Below are positions 17,439 to 26,110 of a stretch of 64,000 nucleotides of DNA, one piece after another; position 1 is the stretch's first letter; each line of letters opens with the position of its first letter. The stretch covers positions 434,001-498,000 of the forward strand of contig NZ_JARGES010000018.1 in NCBI RefSeq assembly GCF_029210365.1, written 5' to 3'. Source of the DNA: Mesorhizobium sp. YIM 152430 (GTDB lineage: Bacteria > Pseudomonadota > Alphaproteobacteria > Rhizobiales > Rhizobiaceae). The position numbers and the translations under genes are program-made. Under the pieces are notes generated by a model. That model made no database searches and was not told the origin of the DNA. It saw nothing but the letters and a program-made list of their open reading frames with translations.

Positions 17439-19016
17439 TCAGTGGCCCATCGAACTGCGCGGCAGGCGGATTTCGGGATGGCGCGCGCGCAACTGGTCGT
17501 CGAGCGCGCGGGAGATATGGCGGGGGAAATGGCTGCCAAGAATGCGCTTCTTTTCGGCGATGGCGCGCTGGAGAATGTCCGGCTTGCCCTTCTCAGTCCA
17601 TTCCTTGGGGCTGAACCGGTCGGCGATGGCGGGGTAGAAATATTCGCGCTGCATCAGATCCAGCGTCTGGCCGTGACCGAGATAATGGCCGGGTCCATTG
17701 AGGCAGACATCGCTGATCGCGTCGAGCGATAAAGATGCCTCCGACATGTCGATGCCGCGCACGCAGCGCAGGCACTGGCCGATCATGTCGTTGTCGATGA
17801 TCAGGCTTTCGAGGCAGAAGCCGAGCAGCGAGGCGTGCATTCCGGCCGCCTCGTAGATGAGGTTGAGCCCCGAAAGACCCGCCATCGCTTCGGTGATGCC
17901 CTTTTCGAACCCGGACTGGATGTCGGGCAGCTTGGAATCGGCCATGCCGGCGGCCGAGCCACCGGGAAGGTCGTAATATTGCGCCATCTGCGCGCAGGCA
18001 GCGGTCAACAGCGCCTGTTCGGCGGATCCGCCCGACATAGCGCCGGTGCGCAGGTCGGAGACGAACGGCCATGTGCCGAAGATCGCCGGGTGGCCGGGCT
18101 TCAACGCGTTGACGTAAACCAGCCCGGCGAGAACCTCCGCCACCGCTTGCACGACCGCGCCGGCAATCGCCGCAGGCGCGGTGGCGCCTGCCTGTCCGGC
18201 GGAGAGGAGCAGGATCGGTATGCCGCCCTTGACGCACTCTTCCAGCACGCCGCAGGCGTCCTCGGCAAACTTCATCGGCGGCACGACGAAGCAGTTGGAG
18301 TTCGACACGAAAGGCCGCGCGCGGAATCTGTCTTCGCCGCCGGCGATCGCATAGAGCATGTCGAGCGCGGGGCGGACGTTGTCGGCCGTGGTGAAGGACG
18401 TGCCGACATGCTTGGTCGTGCCGGTCACGCAGGCATAGAGCGTGTTCAGGTCCATCTCGAACGGATCGGGAATATCGCGCGGCACCATCGGACGCTGGAA
18501 GAAATGGATGTTGTCCATCCGGTCGACGATGCGCGCCGCGTCGTAGATGTCCTGCAAGAGCGACTCGCGATAGTCGCGCCTCTCGACATCGACGACATGC
18601 ACCGCCGCTCCGGCCGTGCCGTAGTGGACGCGCGTTCCCTGAAGCCTCAGATCGTGCTGCGGCTCCTGACCGTGCAGCGTGAACCCCCGCGCGGCTTTTC
18701 CGATCGTTTCAAGCACCAGCCGGCGCGGAAAGCGGATGCGCTTGTCCGGCCCATGGATCGCCCCGGCGCGGGTCAGCGCGTCGAGGCAGGACGGGATCGC
18801 ATTGGCGAAACCGACCGTCTCCAGCACGGTCAGCACGGCCTCGTGGATGCGGTCGAGGTCGGCGCCGTCGAGCGGCGTGTAGCGTCCGCCTTCGAGCCCG
18901 GCCCGGACGGGGCGGATGTCCTCGGCGAGGGGGGCTGCGCGGATGGCTCGCCGCGCTTCGCGCCCGCCCGAGCGGCGCGATCTTTGGGTTTCGTGATCTT
19001 CGAGAACGACCGACAT
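17439..19016 (-). CDS. Non-pyrrolysine MttB-family (trimethylamine methyltransferase-like) protein
   Basis: A 525-residue protein of the MttB/COG5598 superfamily, cofactor-binding TIM-barrel methyltransferases that demethylate quaternary amines and pass the methyl to a corrinoid protein. Recognisable segments are GGRYTPLDGADLDRIHEAVL, HYGTAGAAVHVVDVE and FGTWPFVSDLRTGAMSGGS. There is no in-frame amber codon, so it belongs to the non-Pyl branch that includes glycine betaine methyltransferases. No corrinoid protein or activase is adjacent. ATG at 19016 was chosen over GTG at 19028 because GGTGGAG is spaced 6 nt from it. It lies 98 bp downstream of the mocR gene on the same strand. Confidence 0.88.
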   Translation of the reverse strand: MSVVLEDHETQRSRRSGGREARRAIRAAPLAEDIRPVRAGLEGGRYTPLDGADLDRIHEAVLTVLETVGFANAIPSCLDALTRAGAIHGPDKRIRFPRRLVLETIGKAARGFTLHGQEPQHDLRLQGTRVHYGTAGAAVHVVDVERRDYRESLLQDIYDAARIVDRMDNIHFFQRPMVPRDIPDPFEMDLNTLYACVTGTTKHVGTSFTTADNVRPALDMLYAIAGGEDRFRARPFVSNSNCFVVPPMKFAEDACGVLEECVKGGIPILLLSAGQAGATAPAAIAGAVVQAVAEVLAGLVYVNALKPGHPAIFGTWPFVSDLRTGAMSGGSAEQALLTAACAQMAQYYDLPGGSAAGMADSKLPDIQSGFEKGITEAMAGLSGLNLIYEAAGMHASLLGFCLESLIIDNDMIGQCLRCVRGIDMSEASLSLDAISDVCLNGPGHYLGHGQTLDLMQREYFYPAIADRFSPKEWTEKGKPDILQRAIAEKKRILGSHFPRHISRALDDQLRARHPEIRLPRSSMGH

Positions 19017-19099
19017 CTGACGCTCCACCCAAAGAGAAAAGGTGGCTCAACTATGCATCCGAAAATGCCGGTCGGTTAGTCCACCGGGATTTCGCCCGA

Positions 19100-19106
19100 T
19101 GGACCA
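19100..19106 (-). promoter_or_regulatory. TGGTCCA motif upstream of the MttB-family gene
   Basis: On the minus strand the gap between mocR and the methyltransferase gene contains TGGTCCA, the same 7-mer that is directly repeated upstream of mocR. It lies inside an imperfect inverted repeat (GTCCACCGGG at 19078-19087 against CCCGATGGAC at 19095-19104). A MocR site is inferred. Confidence 0.4.
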
Positions 19107-19114
19107 AATCCGGC

Positions 19115-20608
19115 TCAGGCGGCAGCCGGTCGGCGCCCGGCCGCGGTCGCGAGTTCGCGGATGCCGGGCTCGATGTGCTGGAGCGCGATCGACGAGATTC
19201 CGAGCCGCACGAAGCGGCCGTTCCTCTCCGGCTGGTCGAAGAAGCGCGCGCCGGGCTCGATCAGCACGCTGCGCGAGGCGGCGAGATCGGCGAGCGCCTT
19301 GCCGCTGGTGCCGTGCGGGCCTTCGAGCCAGAGCGAGGTCCCGCCCGGCGTATCGGTGATCCGCCATTCAGGCAGGTAGGACGATACGGCGCCGATCAGC
19401 CGCTCGCGCCGCTCCTGGAACGCGCTCGACAGCCGGCGCACCAGCGCCTCGTGATGGCCGAGCGAGAGGAACAGCGCCACGGCGCGCTGGTTGTTCGCCG
19501 GCGGATGGCGCAGCATGAAGCGTCGCAGCGCCCGCAATTCGGCGATCAGCTCGGCCGAGGCGACGATGTAGCCGAGCCGCAGGCCCGGCGCGAGCGTCTT
19601 CGACATCGAGCCGACATAGATGACGCGCCCGGAACGGTCGAGCCCGCGCAGCGCCTGCTGCGGCGCGTCGTCGACGAGTTGGCTGTCATAGCCGTCCTCG
19701 ATGATGATGCGGTCGTGCTTCTGCGCGTCGGCGATCAGCTTTTGCCGGCGATCTTCGGGCAGCGACACCATGGTCGGGCACTGGTGGCTCGGCGTGACGA
19801 AGGCGAACCCGCAATCGTCGGGAATGGCGTCGGGATTGATGCCCTCGCGGTCGACCGGAACGGGCACCACTTCGGCGCCGGAGAGGCGGAAGATCGAGCG
19901 CGCATCGGGATAGCCGGGGTTCTCCATCGCGACCTTGGTGCCGCGGCCCATGAGAAGCGTCGCCAGCATGTAGAGCGCGTGCTGTGCGCCCAGTGTCACG
20001 ATGATCTCGTCGGGATTGGCAAAGATGCCGCGCCGGGGGAGGAGCCGCGCCTGGATCTGCTCGATCAAGAGCGGATCGTCACGGTCGACCATGTCCGACG
20101 CCCAGTTGCGTATCTCGAGCACCGCCAGCGCCATGCGGTTGCACTCGCGCCATTCGGCGGTCGGGAACAGGCCCGGATCGAACTGCCCGTAGACGAAGGG
20201 ATAGGACGCCCTGATCCAGTTTTCCTGCTTCGACGGCTCGGGCATTTCGGAGGCCGCGACCTTGCGCCGGCTCTTCCAGTCGAGCGTCGGATCGCTCTTG
20301 CGGATCGCGCCGGGCGCGCGCGCCGGCATGGTCAGCATCTCCGGATTGACGAAATGGCCGCGCCGCTCCTTGGCGACAAGAAAGCCCTGGTCGACGAGCT
20401 GCTGGAAGGCGAGGACGACCGTGCCGCGCGCCACGCCGAGCTTTTCCGCCAGCACCCGGCAGGAGGGCAGCGGCATGGAGGCCGCGATCTGGCGGTCGAG
20501 AATGGCCGCGACGATCGCCTGCCGGATTTGCGCCTGTAGCGTCTGGCCCGATTCGGGCGAGATGCGGAACAATCCGGACCAGATTGCAGGATCGGTACGA
20601 GCGGCCAT
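19115..20608 (-). CDS. MocR/GntR-family PLP-dependent transcriptional regulator
   Basis: A 497-residue fusion of an N-terminal GntR winged helix (about 20-85: LQAQIRQAIVAAILDRQIAA, LAEKLGVARGTVVLAFQQL) and a C-terminal class I aminotransferase-like domain. The PLP-binding lysine is in GSMSKTLAPGLRLGY. MocR regulators sense amino acids or amines through PLP and bind direct repeats. ATG at 20608 has AAGG 8 nt upstream; a GTG five codons earlier is less likely. The target is probably its own promoter and the methyltransferase gene immediately downstream. Confidence 0.92.
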   Translation of the reverse strand: MAARTDPAIWSGLFRISPESGQTLQAQIRQAIVAAILDRQIAASMPLPSCRVLAEKLGVARGTVVLAFQQLVDQGFLVAKERRGHFVNPEMLTMPARAPGAIRKSDPTLDWKSRRKVAASEMPEPSKQENWIRASYPFVYGQFDPGLFPTAEWRECNRMALAVLEIRNWASDMVDRDDPLLIEQIQARLLPRRGIFANPDEIIVTLGAQHALYMLATLLMGRGTKVAMENPGYPDARSIFRLSGAEVVPVPVDREGINPDAIPDDCGFAFVTPSHQCPTMVSLPEDRRQKLIADAQKHDRIIIEDGYDSQLVDDAPQQALRGLDRSGRVIYVGSMSKTLAPGLRLGYIVASAELIAELRALRRFMLRHPPANNQRAVALFLSLGHHEALVRRLSSAFQERRERLIGAVSSYLPEWRITDTPGGTSLWLEGPHGTSGKALADLAASRSVLIEPGARFFDQPERNGRFVRLGISSIALQHIEPGIRELATAAGRRPAAA

Positions 20609-20644
20609 GGCGATATCCTTCACATGCGAACCAGCCTATGCCTG

Positions 20645-20727
20645 TGGTCCAACGGGATCAAGTCTGGTCCAATTGGTTGCGCCAATGATATTTATTGATC
20701 CATCCAGTGTGCAAAAGTGATTGGTCC
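20645..20727. promoter_or_regulatory. Direct repeats TGGTCCAA upstream of mocR, probable operator
   Basis: TGGTCCAA occurs at 20645-20652 and 20665-20672, exactly 20 bp apart (two helical turns), with a further TTGGTCC at 20721-20727. They lie in the divergent gap between mocR and pgi. Directly repeated sites near the regulator gene are typical for MocR proteins. The overlap with the mocR promoter suggests autoregulation, which is inferred. Confidence 0.5.
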
Positions 20728-20806
20728 TTGACGAAAGGGCTGCCCTTGCGCTCCGCTGTGGGCGCTGATTAACCTTCGCGACCCTGTCTGACCGAAGGTT
20801 GATCGC

Positions 20807-22429
20807 TTGCAAAACCCCACGCTGGAAGCCGCCCGCACCCGGATCATCGAGCACGAGGAAAACCGCGCGCCGGTCGACATGCGCGCCCTCTTCGCCGCCG
20901 ATCCCGGCCGATTCGAAAAATTCTCGCTGACATTGGATGACTTGCTTCTGGACTATTCCAAATGCGCGGTGGACGGTGAGACGGTCGACCTTCTGATTGC
21001 GCTCGCCAGGGCGTCAAATCTCGAGGCGCGGCGCGATGCGATGCTCTCCGGCCAGCCGATCAACATCACCGAAGGACGCGCTGTCCTCCATACTGCCCTG
21101 CGCCTGCCGCGCGACGCGTCGCTGGTCGTTGACGGCACCGACATCGTCCCCGGAATTCATCGCGTGCTGGATGCGATGGCCGCCTTCGCCCACGACCTGC
21201 GTGCCGGTTCGATCGCCGACGTCGTCAATATCGGCATCGGCGGGTCCGACCTCGGCCCCGCCATGGCGACCTTGGCGCTCGCGCCCTGTCATGACGGGCC
21301 GCGACTTCACTTCGTCTCCAATGTCGACGGCGCGCATATCGCCGACACGCTGAAGGGCCTCGACCCGAAGACGACCTTCTTCATCGTCGCCTCCAAGACC
21401 TTCACCACCATCGAGACGATGACGAACGCGCAGACGGCGAAGCGCTGGATCGCGGACGCATTGGGAGACGGTGTCGTTTCTGAGCATTTCGCCGCCGTCT
21501 CGACCGCGCTCGACAAGGTCGGCGCCTTCGGCATTCGCCAAGACCGCATCTTCGGCTTCTGGGATTGGGTCGGCGGGCGCTATTCGCTCTGGTCGGCCAT
21601 CGGCCTCCCGATCATGCTCGCCGTCGGCCCCGAGAATTTCCGCCTGCTCCTCGCTGGCGCTTATGCCGTCGACCGTCACTTCGCAGAAGCGCCGCTGATG
21701 CGGAACCTGCCCGTCATGCTCGGTCTGATCGGCTGGTTCCACCGTGTCGCCTGCCGCTATCCCTCCCGCGCGATCATCCCCTATGACCAGCGCCTCACAC
21801 GTCTGCCGGCCTATTTGCAGCAGCTTGATATGGAATCGAACGGCAAGGGCGTCACGGTCGACGGCGTATCCGTCGCGACGCCCACCGGCCCGGTCGTCTG
21901 GGGCGAGCCCGGCACGAACGGCCAGCACGCCTTCTTCCAGTTGCTCCACCAGGGCACGGACATCGTGCCGGTCGAGTTCCTCGCCGCCGCCGAAGGCCAT
22001 GAACCGGAATTGAAGAATCAGCACGACCTCCTCCTTGCCAACTGCCTTGCGCAGTCGGAAGCGCTGATGAAGGGCCGGACGCTGGAGGAGGCGCGTGCGC
22101 AGATGCTCGCCAAGGGCATGGGTGCCGCCGAAGTCGAGAAGATCGCGCCGCATCGCGTGTTCTCCGGCAACCGGCCCTCGCTGACGATCCTCTACCGCAC
22201 GCTCGATCCCTTCACGCTCGGCCGGCTGATCGCGCTCTACGAGCACCGCATCTTCGTCGAGGCGCAGCTTTTCGAGATCAACGCCTTTGACCAGTGGGGC
22301 GTCGAACTCGGCAAGGAACTCGCGACCGGGCTCCTGCCGATCGTAGAAGGCAAGGAAAGCGCGACCGGCCGCGACGGCTCGACCGCCGGCCTCGTCGCCC
22401 GCATCCACGCGTTGCGCGGAAGCGCATGA
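20807..22429 (+). CDS. pgi: Glucose-6-phosphate isomerase
   Basis: A 540-residue cytoplasmic enzyme interconverting glucose-6-P and fructose-6-P. Signatures include [20 protein letters not shown], the SIS segment [30 protein letters not shown], and [20 protein letters not shown]. Start: a TTG at 20807 with GAAGG 8 nt upstream gives the normal family length; the first ATG would be 24 codons later and cut into the conserved N-terminus. It overlaps the HAD phosphatase gene by ATGA, so the two are cotranscribed. Confidence 0.96.
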   Translation: MQNPTLEAARTRIIEHEENRAPVDMRALFAADPGRFEKFSLTLDDLLLDYSKCAVDGETVDLLIALARASNLEARRDAMLSGQPINITEGRAVLHTALRLPRDASLVVDGTDIVPGIHRVLDAMAAFAHDLRAGSIADVVNIGIGGSDLGPAMATLALAPCHDGPRLHFVSNVDGAHIADTLKGLDPKTTFFIVASKTFTTIETMTNAQTAKRWIADALGDGVVSEHFAAVSTALDKVGAFGIRQDRIFGFWDWVGGRYSLWSAIGLPIMLAVGPENFRLLLAGAYAVDRHFAEAPLMRNLPVMLGLIGWFHRVACRYPSRAIIPYDQRLTRLPAYLQQLDMESNGKGVTVDGVSVATPTGPVVWGEPGTNGQHAFFQLLHQGTDIVPVEFLAAAEGHEPELKNQHDLLLANCLAQSEALMKGRTLEEARAQMLAKGMGAAEVEKIAPHRVFSGNRPSLTILYRTLDPFTLGRLIALYEHRIFVEAQLFEINAFDQWGVELGKELATGLLPIVEGKESATGRDGSTAGLVARIHALRGSA

Positions 22430-23133
22430 TGGCGATCAAGGCAATCCTGTTCGACAAGGACGGCACCCTCGTCGACTTCAACGCGACATGGTTCGCGGTC
22501 GGCGATCATCTGGCGCTCGAAGCGGCCGGCGGCGACCGCGCCGAGGCGAACGTCCTCATGGAGCGCGCCGGCTACGACTTCGCGGCCGGAAAATTCCGCG
22601 CCGACTCGGTCTTCGCGGCCGGCACCAATGCCGAGATCGTCGATTGCTGGTATCCGCTGGCGAGCGCGACAGAGCGTCGCGAGCGCGTCGCTCATTTCGA
22701 CGAGGTGACGGCAGTCGAAGGCGCTGCCCGCGCGGTCGCGCTACCCGGCATCATCGATGCGCTGTCGGCGCTGCACGCAAGCGGTTTCCGCCTCGCCGTC
22801 GCGACCAACGATTCCACGCAAGGCGCGGAGCGGACGCTGGCGACGCTCGGCGTCTCGCAATTGTTCGAGGCGGCGTACGGCTATGACGCGGTCGCCAATC
22901 CCAAGCCCGCGCCCGACGTCATCGTCGCCTTCGCCGACATGGCCGGCCTGAAGCCCTCCGAAATCGCGATGGTCGGCGACAACAATCACGACATGGAAAC
23001 GGGCAGGGCGGCTGGCGCCGGTCTGCGCGTGGCCGTGCTCAGCGGCACCGGCACCCGCGCGACGCTGGAGCCGCTGGCCCATGTGGTGCTGGGGTCGATC
23101 GCGGAACTGCCGGGATATCTGAACGGCCGGTAA
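22426..23133 (+). CDS. HAD-superfamily hydrolase, phosphoglycolate phosphatase-like
   Basis: A 235-residue phosphatase. HAD motif I is [11 protein letters not shown] with the nucleophilic Asp, motif II is in AVATNDS, and motif III/IV is [16 protein letters not shown], with a helical cap between. The substrate is likely a small phosphorylated metabolite, with 2-phosphoglycolate the usual guess. The first ATG overlaps the pgi stop; a second ATG three bases later is equally usable. Coupling to pgi hints at sugar-phosphate metabolism. Confidence 0.87.
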   Translation: MMAIKAILFDKDGTLVDFNATWFAVGDHLALEAAGGDRAEANVLMERAGYDFAAGKFRADSVFAAGTNAEIVDCWYPLASATERRERVAHFDEVTAVEGAARAVALPGIIDALSALHASGFRLAVATNDSTQGAERTLATLGVSQLFEAAYGYDAVANPKPAPDVIVAFADMAGLKPSEIAMVGDNNHDMETGRAAGAGLRVAVLSGTGTRATLEPLAHVVLGSIAELPGYLNGR

Positions 23134-23218
23134 GGCCGTGATCCATCCCGCCCTTCTCTGGGCGTCCGGTAGGACAGAGGGGGCGCCATAAAGCACCACC
23201 CTCAACGACAAATTCCGA

Positions 23219-25279
23219 CTACCGCAGTTCCCGCCGCAAGATCTTGCCGACATTCGTCTTCGGCAGTTCCTTGCGGAATTCGACATGGCGCGGGCGCTTG
23301 TAGCCGGTCAGCTTGTCGCGCGTGAAATCGATGATTTCCTGCTCCGTCAGCTTCTCGTCCTTCTTGACGACGAAGAGTTTCGGCACCTCGCCCGAATGCT
23401 CATCCGGTACGCCGACGGCGGCGACTTCGAGGACGCCCGGATGCTCGGCGACGACCTCTTCCAATTCGTTCGGATAGACGTTGAAGCCGGAGACGAGGAT
23501 CATGTCCTTCTTGCGGTCGACGATCTTGACGAAGCCGCGCGCGTCGATGAAGCCCATGTCTCCCGACTTGAAGAAACCATCATCGGTCATGACCTTCTTC
23601 GTCTCGTCGGCCCGGTTCCAGTAGCCCGCCATGACCTGCGGCCCGCGAATGCAGATTTCACCGACTTCGCCGGTTGGCACGTCTTTGCCGTCCTCGTCGC
23701 GGATCACGATCTCGGTCGACGGGATCGGCATCCCGATCGTGCCGGAGAACTCGTCGGCGTCGAAGCGGTTGGCGGTCGCCACCGGCGCCGTCTCGGAGAG
23801 GCCGTAACCTTCGGCGATGACGATGCCGGTCAGCTTCTTCCAGCGGTCGGCGACCGGCTTTTGCACCGCCATGCCGCCTCCGAAGGTCAGGATCAGCGGC
23901 TTGAAGTCGAGCTTCTGGAAATCGGCATTGTTGAGAAGCGCGTTGAACAGCGTGTTGAGGCCGGGGAAGACGTGGAACGGTGTTTTCTGCAATTCCTTCA
24001 CGAAGGCCGGGATGTCACGCGGATTGGGGATCAGGATGTTCTGCGCGCCCTGCTGCATTCCCATCAGCGCGTTCACCGTCAGCGCGTAGATGTGGTAGAG
24101 CGGCAGCGCGCAGATATAGACGACATCCTTCGGCTTCGGCTTCTTGGAGTAGGCGGCTTCGACCCAAAGCGCGTTCTGCGCGACATTGGCCAGAACGTTG
24201 CGGTGAAGCAGCGTCGCGCCCTTGGAAACGCCTGTCGTCCCGCCCGTATATTGCAGGAAGGCGACGTCGTCATGGCCGACGTCGATCTTGCGGAACGTCT
24301 TCTTGGCGCCTTCCTTGAGCGCATCGTTGAAGGGCACGTGACCCGGCAGCGACCAGGCGGGCACCATCTTCTTGACGCGGCGCACGACCAGGTTGACGAC
24401 GATGCCCTTGAGGCCGAGCCGGTCGCCCATCGCGGCGACGACGACGTGCTTCACCTTGGTGCGGCCGATCACCTGTTGCAGCGTGGAGGCGAAGTTTTCC
24501 AGGATGACGATCGCTTCCGCGCCCGAATCGTTGAGCTGGTGCTCAAGCTCGCGCGGCGTGTAGAGCGGGTTGACGTTAACGACCGTATAGCCCGCGCGCA
24601 GCACCGCCATCATCGCGATCGGGTATTGCAGCACGTTCGGCATCATGATGGCGACCCGCGCGCCCTTGGACAGGCCCTTGCCCTGTAGATAGGCGGCAAA
24701 CGCGGCCGACTGTTTCTCGAGTTCGGTGAAGGTGATCGACTTGCCCATGCAGGTGAAGGCGGGCTTCGATCCGTATTTGCGGCAGGATTCGACCATCAGA
24801 TCGCCGAGCGACTGATATTCCAGCGGCCCGATCTCGCCCGGAACGTCCTTCGGATAATTGGCGAGCCAGGGCTTGTCGGCCTTTGCCGCTGTCTGCCGCG
24901 CAGATGCTGCCGGGGCGACGGCCGGTTCGGCCTTCGGATCTGTTGATGTGGCCGGCTTGGATTTGGCGGCGGATGTTTTTGCCTTGGTGGCGGCCGGCTT
25001 TTCGACCTTGTCCGCAGTCTTTTTCGATGCCGTCTTGGCGGTGGTCTTCGGGGTCGACGCCTTGGCCGCAGCAGCCTTTGACGGTGCGCTCGCCGGTGCG
25101 TCGACGGCCGTGGCTGCGACATTTGCAGCCGGCTTCTTGGCGGCAGTCTTGACCGGGGCCTTCGGCTTGGCGCTCGCGCTTGTCTTCGCCGCCGGCGCCT
25201 TCTTGGCCGCCGGCTTCTTGGCTGCCGGATTCAGTTCGTCCTTGACAACCTTGCTCGTCTTCTCGGTCGCTTTGGCCAA
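23219..25279 (-). CDS. fadD: Long-chain acyl-CoA synthetase FadD with a histone-H1-like N-terminal extension
   Basis: A 686-residue protein. From about residue 138 it is a standard acyl-CoA synthetase: FLQYTGGTTGVSKGATLLH (AMP-binding P-loop), GYGLSETAPV, GEICIRGPQVMAGYWNR and the C-terminal KLTGYKRPRHVEF, KTNVGKILRREL. Residues 1-137 are a Lys/Ala/Pro/Thr tail (for example KKPAAKKAPAAKTSASAKPK) like eukaryotic histone H1 and bacterial AlgP-type tails, absent from usual FadD. TTG at 25279 is chosen because GGGAGG is spaced correctly; an ATG at 25306 lacks a ribosome site. It activates fatty acids for the beta-oxidation genes at 56-64 kb. Confidence 0.93.
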   Translation of the reverse strand: MAKATEKTSKVVKDELNPAAKKPAAKKAPAAKTSASAKPKAPVKTAAKKPAANVAATAVDAPASAPSKAAAAKASTPKTTAKTASKKTADKVEKPAATKAKTSAAKSKPATSTDPKAEPAVAPAASARQTAAKADKPWLANYPKDVPGEIGPLEYQSLGDLMVESCRKYGSKPAFTCMGKSITFTELEKQSAAFAAYLQGKGLSKGARVAIMMPNVLQYPIAMMAVLRAGYTVVNVNPLYTPRELEHQLNDSGAEAIVILENFASTLQQVIGRTKVKHVVVAAMGDRLGLKGIVVNLVVRRVKKMVPAWSLPGHVPFNDALKEGAKKTFRKIDVGHDDVAFLQYTGGTTGVSKGATLLHRNVLANVAQNALWVEAAYSKKPKPKDVVYICALPLYHIYALTVNALMGMQQGAQNILIPNPRDIPAFVKELQKTPFHVFPGLNTLFNALLNNADFQKLDFKPLILTFGGGMAVQKPVADRWKKLTGIVIAEGYGLSETAPVATANRFDADEFSGTIGMPIPSTEIVIRDEDGKDVPTGEVGEICIRGPQVMAGYWNRADETKKVMTDDGFFKSGDMGFIDARGFVKIVDRKKDMILVSGFNVYPNELEEVVAEHPGVLEVAAVGVPDEHSGEVPKLFVVKKDEKLTEQEIIDFTRDKLTGYKRPRHVEFRKELPKTNVGKILRRELR

Positions 25280-25422
25280 TTCGTCCTCCCTCAAAATGTT
25301 TTGCATGGAGGCGGGATCGGTCGACTGACGCGGCCGGTTTCTTGATTTGCCCGCTCACCCAGCGCCGGATGCCCGCCTGCATCCTGGAATTTGTCGTCGC
25401 GCTCCTATCTAGGGCCACAATT

Positions 25423-25449
25423 CGCTGCGGTGCAAGCCGTGCCGCAGCG
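25423..25449. repeat. Perfect 8-bp inverted repeat between the DUF924 gene and fadD
   Basis: CGCTGCGG (25423-25430) pairs with CCGCAGCG (25442-25449) around an 11-nt loop. There is no T-run on either strand. It could be a weak terminator for the DUF924 gene or an operator for fadD. The rest of the 195-bp gap shows nothing clear. Confidence 0.45.
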
Positions 25450-25474
25450 TAATACAAGAGCACATCGGTCCGAA

Positions 25475-26026
25475 CTACTGGCCATAGCCTGCATGGCCCT
25501 CCATGAATTTGCGTTCGGCATCCGTCGTCTCGCGGCCCAGCGCCTTGTTGCGGTGCGGGAATCTTCCGAACTCCTGGATGATGTCGCGATGCTCGATCGC
25601 GTATTTGAGGCCGTCCTCGTTGTCGAGCGACCGGAAAAGATCGACGCATCGTTCCTGGTCGGCCGAAATCTCCGAATGCATGAACGGCATGTAGAGGAAT
25701 TGCTTTTCCTCGTTCGACAATCCGTGATCGAGCCGCTTCTCGGTCGCGTTGCGCGCGATCTCGATGGCCAGATTGTCCGTGCCGAAGGCGGCGGGCTTGC
25801 CGCGGAACATGTTGCGCGGAAACTGGTCGAGCACGATCACCGCGGCGAGCGCGGTGCGCTGGTCGTCGATCGTCTCGGGGTCGAGGCCCGTCTTCAATTC
25901 GTCGTAGAGCCCGGAAAAGCGCGAGCGGATCTTGTCGTCGACTTCGCTCTTGCCGGTGTACCAGTCCTCGGCCGTCAGTTCGCCGAACCAGAAAGACAGG
26001 ACATCGTCTTGCCAACCCTGCTTCAT
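25475..26026 (-). CDS. DUF924-family protein
   Basis: A 183-residue soluble protein. The conserved features of DUF924 are present: VLSFWFGELTAEDWYTG, VIVLDQFPRNMFRGKPAAFG, FLYMPFMHSE and FGRFPHRNKALGRE. The family is all-helical, TPR-like and uncharacterised. ATG at 26026 has GGGAGG spaced 5 nt upstream. It is transcribed toward fadD with a 195-bp gap and lies 84 bp after the peptide transporter operon, so cotranscription with either is uncertain. Confidence 0.88.
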   Translation of the reverse strand: MKQGWQDDVLSFWFGELTAEDWYTGKSEVDDKIRSRFSGLYDELKTGLDPETIDDQRTALAAVIVLDQFPRNMFRGKPAAFGTDNLAIEIARNATEKRLDHGLSNEEKQFLYMPFMHSEISADQERCVDLFRSLDNEDGLKYAIEHRDIIQEFGRFPHRNKALGRETTDAERKFMEGHAGYGQ

Positions 26027-26110
26027 CTCGTCCTCCCTCGTGGTCTTGGAAGAGACCGCCCTTGGACATGGCTCTTCATGGTCGCCGTGGTGCATTTGGC
26101 GCAATTTGTG

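Noticed and set aside
17439-19016. Pyrrolysine-containing trimethylamine methyltransferase
   Set aside because: No in-frame TAG is present within the gene and no pyl genes are seen. It belongs to the non-Pyl branch.
23134-23218. Terminator between the HAD phosphatase and fadD genes
   Set aside because: Only a 6-bp ACGGCC/GGCCGT stem over the stop codon and a 5-bp CGCCC/GGGCG stem can be drawn, with no T-run. Support is too weak.
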